Below the pieces are notes generated by a model. The model was not told the DNA's origin. It made no database searches and saw only the letters and a list, made by a program, of their open reading frames with translations. 64,000 nt of DNA, taken from Streptosporangium subroseum. GTDB lineage: Bacteria; Actinomycetota; Actinomycetes; Streptosporangiales; Streptosporangiaceae. Positions 16,446 through 24,572 of the stretch are shown here, one piece after another (the first letter of the stretch is position 1; every line of letters begins with the position of its first letter). The stretch spans positions 1 through 64,000 of the forward strand of contig NZ_FZOD01000029.1 in assembly GCF_900188345.1 (NCBI RefSeq). Direction: 5' to 3'. Position numbers and translations under genes: made by a program.

Positions 16446-17792
16446 TCAAACAATCGACCCATGTGGCTCATCACGGGTTCCGGACACTGGTTCGCCACCT
16501 GCCGCGAGGCGAGGACGCGTTTCCTCACCCCCGCCGACACCCATGATCTGCGCATCACCGCCCCTGGCGGGTTGCGGCGGTGCGCCCCCGACCGGCAGGT
16601 GATCGATGCCGTCGACCAGGGAGCCCGGGACCAGGCAGAAGGTGAGGACGGCGGCTCCGGCGGCGACCGCGCAGGCCGCGTTGAGGGCGACGGGCAGGCC
16701 GAACACGCTCAGGGCGGGGCCGGCCAACGCGCCGACCATCGACGCGGCGGCCTCGGCGGTGATGAACACCGCGCTGACACGGCCAAGGAGCGCCGCCGGA
16801 GTGGTTCGCTGCAGCCAGGTCTGCAGGGCGACGATCACCGTGACCGCGGGAATCCCGAGCAGGACCGCCGCGATCAGCGCCACGGATAGGGACCGGGCGT
16901 TGAACATCAAAAAGAACGCGCCGGCGACGAGAAGCTGGCCGGCGGCGACCGTCGTCCGGACGGGCAGGCGGTCGACGATCCTTCCGCTGATCGGGGCGCC
17001 GATCAGGAAACCGGCGCTCAGCGCCGACAGTAGCCAGCCGACCTGCGTGCTGCCCCCGAGGGAGGAGACCCCGAACGGCACCAGCAGCGCCGTGAGCGCC
17101 GCGTTCGCCAGAAGGTAGACGCCGTTGGCGACCAGCAGGGCACGGGTGGCGGCGGCCCGCCTGACGTGGCGCAGCCCGTCCCTCAACTCGGCGAGCACAC
17201 GCTGGGAGAACTCCCGGCGGTGAGGGTGTGGCCGGGTGAACCCGATCGCCACGGCGGATATCAAGTAGCCGCTGAGGGCGACGGCGATGGCCACGTTGAT
17301 GCCGAAGACGGCGAACAGCAGGCCCCCGAGCGGGGCCGCGCCCAGCCCGATGACACCGGAGGTGAAGGAGTTCAGCGCGTTCGCGCTGGTCAGCAAGGGT
17401 CCGGTGCCCACGACGTCGGGTGTGTACGCTTGGGCCGCCGGACGGAACAGCACCCCCACGATGCCCTCGCCGAACACCGCCAGATAGACGATCCAGACCG
17501 TGTCGGGGGTGCGGGTGAAGAACAACAGGGAGATGACCGCCACGTGGGCGACGCTGGTGAGAAACATCAGGCCCCGGCGATCCCACCGATCGGCCAGCAC
17601 CCCGGCGAACGGCCCCAGCAACAGGACCGGGAGATACTCGGCGGCCAGGGTGAGCCCGGTCGCGAATATCGATCCGGTCACCGCGTACACATGGGCGGGG
17701 ACCGCGACCACCAGGAGATTGGCGCTGAAGGCAGCGGCCGCCCGCGCTACCCAGAGCAGTCGAAAGTCCCGCACTCGTAAGGCTCGCAGCAC
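16446..17792 (-). CDS. MFS transporter, probable drug or metabolite exporter
   Basis: The product has 448 residues from the ATG at 17792, with twelve predicted membrane helices. It starts FRLLWVARAAAAFSANLLVVAVPAH. The MFS motif A equivalent is GPFAGVLADRWDRRGLMF, and the second half repeats with GAPISGRIVDRL. Resemblance is to the MFS_3 (enterobactin exporter EntS-like) group. It is divergent from an XRE regulator with direct-repeat operators between them, which suggests drug- or ligand-induced efflux. The C-terminal ~40 residues are hydrophilic. Confidence 0.85.
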   Translation of the reverse strand: MLRALRVRDFRLLWVARAAAAFSANLLVVAVPAHVYAVTGSIFATGLTLAAEYLPVLLLGPFAGVLADRWDRRGLMFLTSVAHVAVISLLFFTRTPDTVWIVYLAVFGEGIVGVLFRPAAQAYTPDVVGTGPLLTSANALNSFTSGVIGLGAAPLGGLLFAVFGINVAIAVALSGYLISAVAIGFTRPHPHRREFSQRVLAELRDGLRHVRRAAATRALLVANGVYLLANAALTALLVPFGVSSLGGSTQVGWLLSALSAGFLIGAPISGRIVDRLPVRTTVAAGQLLVAGAFFLMFNARSLSVALIAAVLLGIPAVTVIVALQTWLQRTTPAALLGRVSAVFITAEAAASMVGALAGPALSVFGLPVALNAACAVAAGAAVLTFCLVPGSLVDGIDHLPVGGAPPQPARGGDAQIMGVGGGEETRPRLAAGGEPVSGTRDEPHGSIV

Positions 17793-17810
17793 AGCTTCCT
17801 CCCTTCACGA

Positions 17811-17857
17811 CTATCCTGTGAAGAGAGAAACAGGGACAAACTATTCTGTCAAGATAG
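17811..17857. promoter_or_regulatory. Direct-repeat operator in the MFS/XRE divergent promoter
   Basis: CTATCCTGTGAAGAG (17811-17825) and CTATTCTGTCAAGAT (17841-17855) match at 12 of 15 bases and are spaced 30 bp apart, about three helical turns. Each is also an imperfect palindrome. They lie between start codons at 17792 and 17862, overlapping the likely leader of both genes. Confidence 0.6.
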
Positions 17858-17861
17858 GATC

Positions 17862-18332
17862 ATGGATCACGCCGAACTGGGCCAGCGCCTGCGCTCCCGG
17901 CGCGCCGCGCTCGGCCGGACCGTCGCCTCCGTCGCCGCCGACGCCGCACTGTCGGTGCCGTACGTGGCCAACCTGGAGAACGGCCGGGGCAACCCCACCG
18001 TCTCCGCCCTCGACCGGCTCGCCGAGGCGCTCGGCACCCGTCTGACCGTCACCCTCGCCGACCCCGACAGCGGTTTCGGGGAACCGCCCCCACCACCCGC
18101 GCTTCTCGGCTTCACCCGGACCCGCTATTTCCGTCGGGAGGCCGGCAGTCTGGCCACGTCACTCGGGGAGGAACCGCACCGGATCCGGACCCGGCTGCTC
18201 GACGCACTGGCCGCCGTCGCCCGCGGCCTGGGACGTGACGACCTGTCCGAACGCGACTGGCAGCGCCTCCTCGACGCCATGATCCTCATCCTCGCCCATC
18301 CCACCGAACCTTCTTCGATAGTTGAGCCTTAA
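17862..18332 (+). CDS. XRE-family transcriptional regulator
   Basis: The 156-residue product begins MDHAELGQRLRSRRAALGRT. It has an N-terminal Cro/CI-type HTH (VASVAADAALSVPYVANLENGRGNPTV, LDRLAEALG) and a C-terminal helical part of ~80 residues (RYFRREAGSLATSLGEE onward). Only a weak AGGA precedes the ATG, so it may be nearly leaderless. Its position opposite the MFS exporter, with two operator-like repeats between, makes it the probable repressor of that exporter and of itself. Confidence 0.85.
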   Translation: MDHAELGQRLRSRRAALGRTVASVAADAALSVPYVANLENGRGNPTVSALDRLAEALGTRLTVTLADPDSGFGEPPPPPALLGFTRTRYFRREAGSLATSLGEEPHRIRTRLLDALAAVARGLGRDDLSERDWQRLLDAMILILAHPTEPSSIVEP

Positions 18333-18424
18333 AGGTGCCGAATTCAGGATGTAGTCTCCGAACCGGCGCATGTCGAAGCGCACTGCCGGCATTGGGCCGG
18401 TAGCGCGATCTGAAAGCGGGAGCT

Positions 18425-18706
18425 ATGGCGGCAGAGTTCGAGCTCGGCGACTACATCCTGGTGCAGGATGGCAATATTCTTGAGGTTTTCCATCGCACTT
18501 TGTCGAGCGTCAGACGCTTCCACGTGGCGTTTCTCGGGGTGTACGCGAAACCGCGCCGCAACGGGTTCAAGGTCATGATCGGCCCCAGAAGCGACGATCG
18601 AATCATCAACGGGGTGACGCTGGACATGAACCCGGAGGAGTTGGAGCGTTTCCAAGAGTTCATGGCCCCGCTGATCGCTGCGCGCGACCGCAGGGCCTCC
18701 TTGTAG
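18425..18706 (+). CDS. Small conserved hypothetical protein
   Basis: The ATG at 18425 follows GGGAGCT; the product has 93 residues with good codon bias. It appears to fold as beta-strands (YILVQDGNILEVFHRTLSSV, RFHVAFLGVYAKP, GFKVMIGP) followed by one helix (PEELERFQEFMAPLIAARDR). This resembles the short PH-like or DUF4429-type domains of actinobacteria, but I cannot name the family. There is no signal peptide. It converges on the graspetide genes with a dyad terminator between, so it is unlikely to be part of that locus. Confidence 0.7.
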   Translation: MAAEFELGDYILVQDGNILEVFHRTLSSVRRFHVAFLGVYAKPRRNGFKVMIGPRSDDRIINGVTLDMNPEELERFQEFMAPLIAARDRRASL

Positions 18707-18782
18707 TCGATGCCTGAACACAGATCGATGAATCGACGGGGCCCTGCGGCCTGAGCCGAATGCACCCGCGTACGCGATGATC

Positions 18783-18829
18783 GCACCGTTCTCACCGACG
18801 CGCTCCCCCTGCACCGGTGAGAACGGTGC
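18783..18829. terminator. Perfect 15-bp inverted repeat between convergent genes
   Basis: GCACCGTTCTCACCG (18783-18797) and CGGTGAGAACGGTGC (18815-18829) are exact reverse complements around a 17-base loop. Its place between convergent genes ending at 18706 and 18850 suggests a bidirectional terminator. Confidence 0.75.
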
Positions 18830-18849
18830 GCCGGAAGTCCGGGCACCCC

Positions 18850-19815
18850 TTATCCGGGCGGGCGCGGCTCCATCGATCCCAGCAGGAGCTCACCCATGGC
18901 GCGGGTAACGCCCGACTCCCCCGTCCTTCGTTCGATGGCGGCGAACATGGGTGAGGGGTTGCACTCCAGCAGCGCGAAGGTGCCGTCGTCCCTGCGGCGG
19001 ATGTCGATGCCGGTGAACACCATCTCGCACGCCTCGGCCGCCCGAAGGCACGCGTCGTGCTCCTCCTCGCTGGGCGGGGCCGGAAACACCGCGGTCTCCG
19101 CGCCCCGGTAGTCGAGTTCGTCGGAGACGATCTCGTATGAGGCCACCATCTTGCCGGCGACGACGTATACCCGCAGGTTGCGCCCGGGGACCTCCTCCTG
19201 GAAGAGCACGGGGGCTCCGGCGAGCAGGCGGAGCCGCTCCGGGAGGAGGTCATCGTCGGTCACGCGGCGGCACAGGGCCCCGCCCGCGATGGGTTTGTAG
19301 ACGATCGGCCCGCCGATGCTCCGGGCGAAGCCGACGACGGCTGCGGGATCGTTGGTGGCGAGCGTCCGCGGAACCGGAACGGCGGCGTCCCGCAGCCTCT
19401 GGAGCTGTTCGAGTTTCAGGAAGTGCTGCCCGAACGTCGACGGAGGGTTGACGAGGAGCGCACCGCCGCGTTCGAGGGCGGCGACGAAGCTGAACACGAA
19501 CGAGCGGATCTCACGGCCGTTCGCATAGGCCGAACGCCGCGCGCTCTCCTGCTCCCGCGCCGTGGCGGTGCCCGCTTCTCCATGGCGGGAAAGGAAGGGC
19601 AGGGGTAACGGCAACGAGCGGACATACCAGGGGCCCTCCGGGCCGGCTCCGAGCCCCGGAGCCACGGGCAGACCGTCCAGCAGTGAGAGCGACGCCTCGG
19701 CCGGAAACCTCGAAAGATCGAGGATGGCCGGCTCCGCCCGGCACTCTCGCAGGTAACTCGCCACTCTTGCCACCTGCTCGTCGCCCGGCGGGCCGATGAT
19801 CCCCCAGCGTTCCAT
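18850..19815 (-). CDS. Graspetide (omega-ester peptide) ATP-grasp macrocyclase
   Basis: This 321-residue protein combines an N-terminal pre-ATP-grasp part (MERWGIIGPPGDEQVARVAS) with a RimK/MvdD-like ATP-grasp domain. Lys174 in GPIVYKPIAGG, FQEEVPGRNLRVYVVAG around 205-220, and the Mg2+-binding FALLECNPSP (Glu284, Asn286) are in place. Such enzymes phosphorylate Glu/Asp side chains of a precursor peptide and condense them with Thr/Ser (esters) or Lys (amide). A 52-residue precursor with two TTxxxxEE cores ends 36 bp upstream on the same strand. This pair identifies it as the maturase of a group-2 (plesiocin-like) graspetide rather than a RimK or glutathione-synthetase enzyme. The start codon has only a weak ribosome site. 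No protease or transporter gene adjoins. Confidence 0.88.
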   Translation of the reverse strand: MERWGIIGPPGDEQVARVASYLRECRAEPAILDLSRFPAEASLSLLDGLPVAPGLGAGPEGPWYVRSLPLPLPFLSRHGEAGTATAREQESARRSAYANGREIRSFVFSFVAALERGGALLVNPPSTFGQHFLKLEQLQRLRDAAVPVPRTLATNDPAAVVGFARSIGGPIVYKPIAGGALCRRVTDDDLLPERLRLLAGAPVLFQEEVPGRNLRVYVVAGKMVASYEIVSDELDYRGAETAVFPAPPSEEEHDACLRAAEACEMVFTGIDIRRRDDGTFALLECNPSPMFAAIERRTGESGVTRAMGELLLGSMEPRPPG

Positions 19816-19851
19816 GCCTCGGAGCGCCGTCCCTCGTCGATCGTCGCCGCT

Positions 19852-20010
19852 CTAGCCGCAGCCTTCCTCGCCGATCGCGTACGTGGTGTAGCCTCCGCCA
19901 CCCTCCTCGCCGGTCATGTATGTGGTCGGGTCGTCACCGGGCTTGGTCGCGCCGGGCCCTTCGGCCAAACTGTCAGGAAGATCGACGATGAAGTGCTGTA
20001 GGTCTGCCAT
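19852..20010 (-). CDS. Graspetide precursor peptide with two TTxxxxEE cores
   Basis: The ATG at 20010 follows GGAGGTAAGG at ideal spacing; an in-frame upstream start has no such site. The product has 52 residues. The leader (MADLQHFIVDLPDSLAEGPG) is followed by core 1, TTYMTGEEGGGG (Thr29, Thr30, Glu35, Glu36), and core 2, TTYAIGEEGCG (Thr42, Thr43, Glu48, Glu49), with a 13-residue period. TTxxxxEE is the defining core of plesiocin-type graspetides, where nested Thr-Glu side-chain esters make a hairpin. Two esters per core (four water losses) are expected. There is no Lys in the core, so amide links are unlikely. A cysteine as the penultimate residue is unusual. It is co-transcribed with the ATP-grasp gene. 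Confidence 0.9.
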   Translation of the reverse strand: MADLQHFIVDLPDSLAEGPGATKPGDDPTTYMTGEEGGGGYTTYAIGEEGCG

Positions 20011-20120
20011 GGTCCTTACCTCCGCTTGGTCCAGCCGACACCTCACAACACTGAGCAACTGTACAACTACTCATCGTTGCTTTCCATGGTGCCGGCTGGA
20101 CCCGCTCCGAAGGAAACGGA

Positions 20121-21965
20121 CTAGGAGGAGTAGACCTCGAACGAGGAGAGCTGCCCGGCGGGCCATCCGGTGTTGCCGGTGATGTTCAGCCGCAGGTATC
20201 TCTGGGTCGTCGCCGGCACGGTGATGGTGACGGTGTTGGCGCCGGCCGGGTTGAAGGTGTAGCCCTTCGACGCGACCAGGGTGTCGAAGGCGGTGCCGTT
20301 GGCGGAACCCAGCACCGACAGGGTCTGGGTGCGCGTGTTCCAGCTGGAGATCGGCGGCAGCTTCAGCACCACGCGCTTGACTCCGGCCTGCGCGCAGAGG
20401 TCGACCGTGATCGACTGGGGGAAGGCGTTGTTGGCGCTCTCCCAGTAGGTGGAGGCGTTCCCGTCGACGGCATTGGCCGGGACGTAGTTCTGCGTGGTGC
20501 TGCTCGCCGTGATCGACTTGCCCCGGGCCAGGTCACCGGTTCCCGGCGAGCACCCGGTGGGGGTCTTGGTCACCGCGGTCACCGTGGCGGAGGGTGGCGA
20601 GGTGTTCTGCGCGGCGTCCCTGGCCACCACGTAGAACTGGTAGGACGTCGACGGGCTGAGACCCGTGACGGTGAACGACGTTCCGGAGACGCTGCCCACC
20701 TTGACGTCGGTGGCGCCCGCCTCACGGTAGACGTCGTAGCCGCTCACGCCGACGTTGTCGGTGGCGGCGTTCCAGGCCAGCGCGACGCCGGTCTCGGTCG
20801 TCGCGGTGGAGCGCGCGTTGCCCGGCGCCGACGGCGGCTGGGTGTCCGGCTGGCTCCCGCCGCCCCTGCGGGTCTCGAACTCCGTCGCCCAGTACTTCGT
20901 CCGGTCCAGGTAGGCGGTCTCCGCCGCGGCCCCGGTCTTGCCGTACGCGCCCTCGAACGTCTGGTAGCCGAATCCCGCGGGCGGGTTGCCGTGGGCGGGC
21001 TCGATCGAGCTGCCCTCGTGCCACTCGTTGAAGGAGGTGATCGAGACCCACGACGGCAGGCCGCCCTTGGCCGGGTCGAGGGCGTTGGCCCACTCCAGGT
21101 CGTAGGTGGAGCCGTTCGCGCGGCCGAGCGTCGGCGAGGTGTTGCCGGGTACGGCGCGGTCGTCGATGTAGCCGGGCGCGACCGAGGGCGCCCAGATCAA
21201 GCCGTTCTGCTTGGCGTAGGCGCCCGCGTTCGCCCAGCCGGGCGCGGTGGCGCCGGCGATCCCGTCGTAGGTGTACAGACCGGAGAAGTGAGCGATCTTC
21301 GAGGTGTCGGTGGTCTGGGCGAGCACGATGTTGTTCTGGGTCACCTGGTCGAGCGCGGCCCAGTCGGTGATCTTCAGGCTCTCGAACACGTAGAAGGCGG
21401 CGCGGTTGCCGTGCTCGGCGTCGCGGTAGAAGGCCGGGCTGCCGCCGTAGCGGCTGTTGATGTACTGGATGTCGCCGACGACCGAGGCCGCCGAGCGTCC
21501 GGTGTACGGCTCGATGTGCCAGGCCACCTTGATGCCGTACTGCGCCGCGGCGTTCATCACGCCCGTGACCAGGTTGTCCTCGTAGCTTCCCTGACCCCAC
21601 CAGCTGTAGACGAGGACGCCGACTCCGGCCTGCTTGATCCACTGCATGTGCTTGGTGACGGCGCCCGCGTAGTCGCCGGAGTCGTAGGGGCCGAGGCTGG
21701 GATACAGATCCGCGCCGATGTCGTTCGGCGGGGTGCGGCCGCCCTGCTGCCAGTGCCGCCATTCACCGCCGACCTGGGGATTGCCGTACCAGGGGTAGTA
21801 GAACAGGTGGACGTTGGGGGACAGCTCGGGGACCGCCGCCCCGCGCGCCGCCGGCGCCACCTGCACGCCCGCCCAGCACAGCATGAGGAGCAGGACCGCG
21901 AGGATAACGGGATTACGGCGTCTGGCTGGTGGCAGAAGACTTACGGATTGATCGGATGTCTTCAT
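20121..21965 (-). CDS. Secreted GH99-like glycosidase with fibronectin III and F5/8C (CBM32-like) domains
   Basis: The ATG at 21965 follows GAAGGG; the product has 614 residues. After a signal peptide (VILAVLLLMLCWAGVQVAPAARG), the catalytic part shows LFYYPWYGNPQ, GVLVYSWWGQGS, KVAWHIEPYTGR and WVSITSFNEWHEGSSIEPA, all characteristic of the GH99/GH71 endo-mannosidase clan. It is followed by a fibronectin type III domain (PPSAPGNARSTATTETGVALAWN) and a discoidin/F5-8C carbohydrate-binding domain (NAVDGNASTYWESA, RYLRLNITGNTGWPAGQL). Family members cleave alpha-mannan or related chains; the exact substrate is unknown. The gene is monocistronic and starts 111 bp from the graspetide start, on the same strand. 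Confidence 0.88.
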   Translation of the reverse strand: MKTSDQSVSLLPPARRRNPVILAVLLLMLCWAGVQVAPAARGAAVPELSPNVHLFYYPWYGNPQVGGEWRHWQQGGRTPPNDIGADLYPSLGPYDSGDYAGAVTKHMQWIKQAGVGVLVYSWWGQGSYEDNLVTGVMNAAAQYGIKVAWHIEPYTGRSAASVVGDIQYINSRYGGSPAFYRDAEHGNRAAFYVFESLKITDWAALDQVTQNNIVLAQTTDTSKIAHFSGLYTYDGIAGATAPGWANAGAYAKQNGLIWAPSVAPGYIDDRAVPGNTSPTLGRANGSTYDLEWANALDPAKGGLPSWVSITSFNEWHEGSSIEPAHGNPPAGFGYQTFEGAYGKTGAAAETAYLDRTKYWATEFETRRGGGSQPDTQPPSAPGNARSTATTETGVALAWNAATDNVGVSGYDVYREAGATDVKVGSVSGTSFTVTGLSPSTSYQFYVVARDAAQNTSPPSATVTAVTKTPTGCSPGTGDLARGKSITASSTTQNYVPANAVDGNASTYWESANNAFPQSITVDLCAQAGVKRVVLKLPPISSWNTRTQTLSVLGSANGTAFDTLVASKGYTFNPAGANTVTITVPATTQRYLRLNITGNTGWPAGQLSSFEVYSS

Positions 21966-22301
21966 CGGCTGACCCTTCGTCACGCAGGGCCGGATCACCG
22001 CGGTCGTCGGGGCGTACGGTCACCGCGATCCGGCAGGGTGGGGGGCGGGAAGATCTCCGCCGTCAGCCGAAAAGCGGCAGGACGGCGTTGTGCACACCAT
22101 AGGATGACGCCCGAGTGTCCGCAATGTTTCTACTTCTTTTCGCAAAAAAATACCTATGCACTGACTGTTACTCGTGAGACTTGCGAGAGAGCTTGAGGGG
22201 TGGGACGCCCAGGCGCTGGCCAGCCAACCTGCCGGAGTGGAACGGTCCGATGTTTCGATCCACCGCCCTCCGCGAGGGTCCGGATGGCTCACCGGGACGT
22301 C
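21966..22301. other. Intergenic region, no gene seen
   Basis: It contains the promoter for the GH99-like gene. An A-rich stretch (CGCAAAAAAATACC near 22142) lies on the + strand. No palindrome or coding frame was convincing. Confidence 0.4.
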
Positions 22302-22979
22302 TCAGCGCGGCGCCCCCGAACCGTTCTCCAGCCTTCCGACGGCGTCGAGGATGGGGATGTCTCCGCCGATGAGCTCCAGGACGCGGTGACGGGTACCGGG
22401 CGCGTCCAGCAGTGCGACGATCACCGCGGCGACGTCCTCGCGGGGCACCTGGCCGCGGGGCAGCGGCGACTCCGACAGAGTGACCTCTCCGACCCCCGGA
22501 CCGTCGGTCAGGCCGCCGGGACGCAGTATCGTCCAGTCCAGGTCACGGGCGCGCAGATCGCTTTCCGCATCGGTCTTGGCCTTGATGTACGCCGCCCACA
22601 CCTCCTCGGACCCCGGCGCCGGCGGGCGGCCGGCTCCCATCGACGAGATCTGGATGAAACGGCGCACCCCGGCACGCTCGGCCGCCTCGGCCAGCAGGGC
22701 CGAGGCCCCGCGATCGACGGTGTCCTTCCTGTCCACACCGCTGCCCGGCCCCGCCCCCGCGGCGAACACCGCCGCGTCGGCCCCCAGCAGGTGGGCGGCG
22801 ACCTCCTCCACCCCGGCCTTCTCCAGGTCGCACAGGACGGCCTTGGCGCCGATCGCCCGGAGATCGGGCTCCTGCTCGGGCTTGCGGATCAGGCCGACCG
22901 GCTCGTCGCCGCGATGGGCGAGCAGCCGCTCCAGGCGTAGGGCGATCTTCCCGTGTCCGCCCGCGATGACTATGCGCAT
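22302..22979 (-). CDS. NAD(P)H-binding SDR-type protein
   Basis: The ATG at 22979 follows GAGGGGG; the product has 225 residues. The Rossmann start is MRIVIAGGHGKIALRLERLL (GxxGxxA type). VFAAGAGPGSGVDRKDTVDRG and RFIQISSMGAGRPP follow, as in the NAD(P)-binding atypical SDR family (YwnB/HSCARG-like). The Tyr-Lys pair YIKAKTDAE sits at the usual place, then WTILRPGGLTDG. It is a cytoplasmic oxidoreductase or epimerase-like protein of unknown substrate, or a redox sensor. Confidence 0.85.
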   Translation of the reverse strand: MRIVIAGGHGKIALRLERLLAHRGDEPVGLIRKPEQEPDLRAIGAKAVLCDLEKAGVEEVAAHLLGADAAVFAAGAGPGSGVDRKDTVDRGASALLAEAAERAGVRRFIQISSMGAGRPPAPGSEEVWAAYIKAKTDAESDLRARDLDWTILRPGGLTDGPGVGEVTLSESPLPRGQVPREDVAAVIVALLDAPGTRHRVLELIGGDIPILDAVGRLENGSGAPR

Positions 22980-23193
22980 GTCGTTTCCCCCTCGAGACGA
23001 GACTCGCACGGCCGTACGGCTCGCGCTCCGCCGGACACGTGACCCTGCCGGGTGCACAAGATCCGCGACTGCCTCAAGTGATACTACGATCAGTCGTCAC
23101 CGACCGCGAGGAGGCACTGCGCGAGATCGTCCCCGGCGTGGAGATCGAGCCCCCGCCCTGATCGCGGCCGAAGGCCCCGGGCCGCGCCGCCCT

Positions 23194-23424
23194 TCAGCCT
23201 CCGACACGTTCGATGAACGCGGCGATCGTGTCTTCGAGGCCGGTGGCAGGTCGGCCGAGCAGGCGGGAGAGGTCGGGGGTGGTCTGGGCGAAGGCGCCGG
23301 CCCGCACCATCGGGAACAGACTTCCGAGCCAGCCCGCCTCCGCGTCGGTGACCTCGCGATACGCGACGGGCCTGCGCAGGACCTTCGCCAGGGCCTCGAC
23401 GCCGGTGATTGCGATCTTCGTCAC
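23194..23424 (-). pseudogene. C-terminal remnant of an NmrA-like NAD(P)-binding protein
   Basis: The 76-residue frame (ALAKVLRRPVAYREVTDAEA, PDLSRLLGRPATGLEDTIAAF) matches the last third of NmrA-type SDR proteins, where the domain ends with a helix and a P..L.DF motif. The Rossmann domain is missing and no upstream frame supplies it. It can start from a GTG at 23424 but lacks a clear ribosome site. It is most likely a deletion remnant, possibly related to the intact SDR gene nearby. Confidence 0.6.
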
Positions 23425-23618
23425 GGAGGACCCTCTTCTGGCAGGCCGATCATCCGCGATGACGGCGGCTGAGAAATACCCGGAGAATGTACCGGCCGAC
23501 GGACCTTGACCACCTCAGGTTTAAATCGCCGCCATGGGCTCGCCTCCGTACCGGCGGACGGTCGTGACCCGGAAGCCCGCGCCGGCGGTCCGTGTCTTCG
23601 GCATCCCACCGCGCCCGG

Positions 23619-23849
23619 TCAGAAGGGGGTGGTACCGCCCGCGCCGAAATAGGTCTCGTGGTTCCACAGGTGGGTGCATCCCGGGCACTGCAGGTGCAGG
23701 ACGCTTCCGGTGTTGCTGATGAGGTAGCGCCAGTGCGCCCCGCAGTTGCGGTTGCTCGCGCAGTCTCCGCAGTCCATGTCGTCGCGGCACCGGGGGCAGG
23801 GCACCCAGGCCCTGCGTCCGAGGTCGGCGTGCGGATCAAGCGGCAGCAT
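23619..23849 (-). CDS. Small Cys-rich (zinc-ribbon-like) conserved protein
   Basis: This 76-residue protein contains eight cysteines in ordered pairs: PCPRCRDDMDCGDCASNRNC and LQCPGCTHLWNHE. Such CxxC pairs normally bind one or two zinc ions. The flanking AHWRYLISNTGSVLHL is well conserved in actinobacterial hypothetical proteins. Its start overlaps the end of the DUF6400 gene upstream by 14 bases, so the two are probably co-translated. The function is unknown. Confidence 0.75.
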   Translation of the reverse strand: MLPLDPHADLGRRAWVPCPRCRDDMDCGDCASNRNCGAHWRYLISNTGSVLHLQCPGCTHLWNHETYFGAGGTTPF

Positions 23850-24174
23850 GGCCCGGCCCCCTCCGTGGAAGGACCCCCGCGTCCACGAGCATGTCGTAGG
23901 TCTCCTGCTGCCGCTCGTCGAGACCGGAGTAGAGGAGGTCGTATGCCTCTTCCTCGCCCCGCATCACCGCCGGCGGATCCCAGCCGGGCTCCAGTGCCGC
24001 CATGACCGCGGCCCGGCGGCGAGTCTCCTCCAGGGTGAGGTCGATCTCGAAGATGACATGTGCACTGTTGCTGTCCTGGCTCAAAGCACGGCTCTCCGGT
24101 GGGATGGCGAACGTGTCATCCGTGTGACCTGCGGGAAGGCATCCGCCGGAGGATCCGGAAGGGGACTCGGCCAT
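23836..24174 (-). CDS. DUF6400-like small protein
   Basis: The product has 112 residues from the ATG at 24174. The first ~35 residues are Ser/Gly/Pro-rich; the conserved part is FEIDLTLEETRRRAAVMAAL, EPGWDPPAVMRGEEEAYDLL and YSGLDERQQETYDMLVDAGVL, a compact helical domain seen in many actinomycetes. No ribosome site is obvious, so a later start is possible. It overlaps the Cys-rich gene and likely works with it, but no function is known. Confidence 0.72.
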   Translation of the reverse strand: MAESPSGSSGGCLPAGHTDDTFAIPPESRALSQDSNSAHVIFEIDLTLEETRRRAAVMAALEPGWDPPAVMRGEEEAYDLLYSGLDERQQETYDMLVDAGVLPRRGPGHAAA

Positions 24175-24572
24175 CGTGGGGCCGAGATGGCCGGTCCTTT
24201 GCGATCACTCGAATGCGGCTCGGAAGTTGGATAGCCCCAAGGAGGGATCCATGTCACTTTTTATACCTTATGTCGCTTTTCTTGGCCACTTCGTGACGCA
24301 CGTCACGGTCGCCGCTTGAGCTGCGGGGTCACGTCCGTCGATCCATCCCCAGTACGCGAAACGGGTCCATCCTCATGGGCGACGCGACGGCGGGGCAGGA
24401 ACGGGAACAGACGATCTCCGACGACGCACCGCAACGGAACTCAATCCGCGGACACCTACCGCTCAACCCGGTGTCGTCCACGACCTCATGCCGATCAACT
24501 CGCTCGGCGAGACCAAGGGGACCCACGCCGCCATCGCGATCCTGCGCGCCGCGCTCGGAACCGCCCGAGCCC
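24175..24572. other. Mostly non-coding region with one short ORF
   Basis: Apart from the 22-codon ORF at 24251-24319 and the palindrome CGTGACGCACGTCACG (24292-24307), nothing convincing was found. The frame around 24460-24560 has patchy coding character (PINSLGETKGTHAAIAI) but no start or stop that makes a gene. Confidence 0.4.
24251..24319 (+). CDS. Possible 22-residue hydrophobic small ORF
   Basis: AAGGAGG (24239-24245) stands five bases before the ATG, an almost ideal ribosome site. The peptide, beginning MSLFIPYVAFLGHFVTHVTV and ending in two alanines, is hydrophobic enough for one membrane span. The palindrome CGTGACGCACGTCACG lies within its 3' half. It could be a small membrane peptide, a leader peptide or chance. 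Confidence 0.35.
   Translation: MSLFIPYVAFLGHFVTHVTVAA

Noticed and set aside
23079..23161. Short + strand frame ending VTDREEALREIVPGVEIEPPP
   Set aside because: It has good codon character but only about 25 codons and no ribosome site; it may be a gene-tail remnant and is too short to call.
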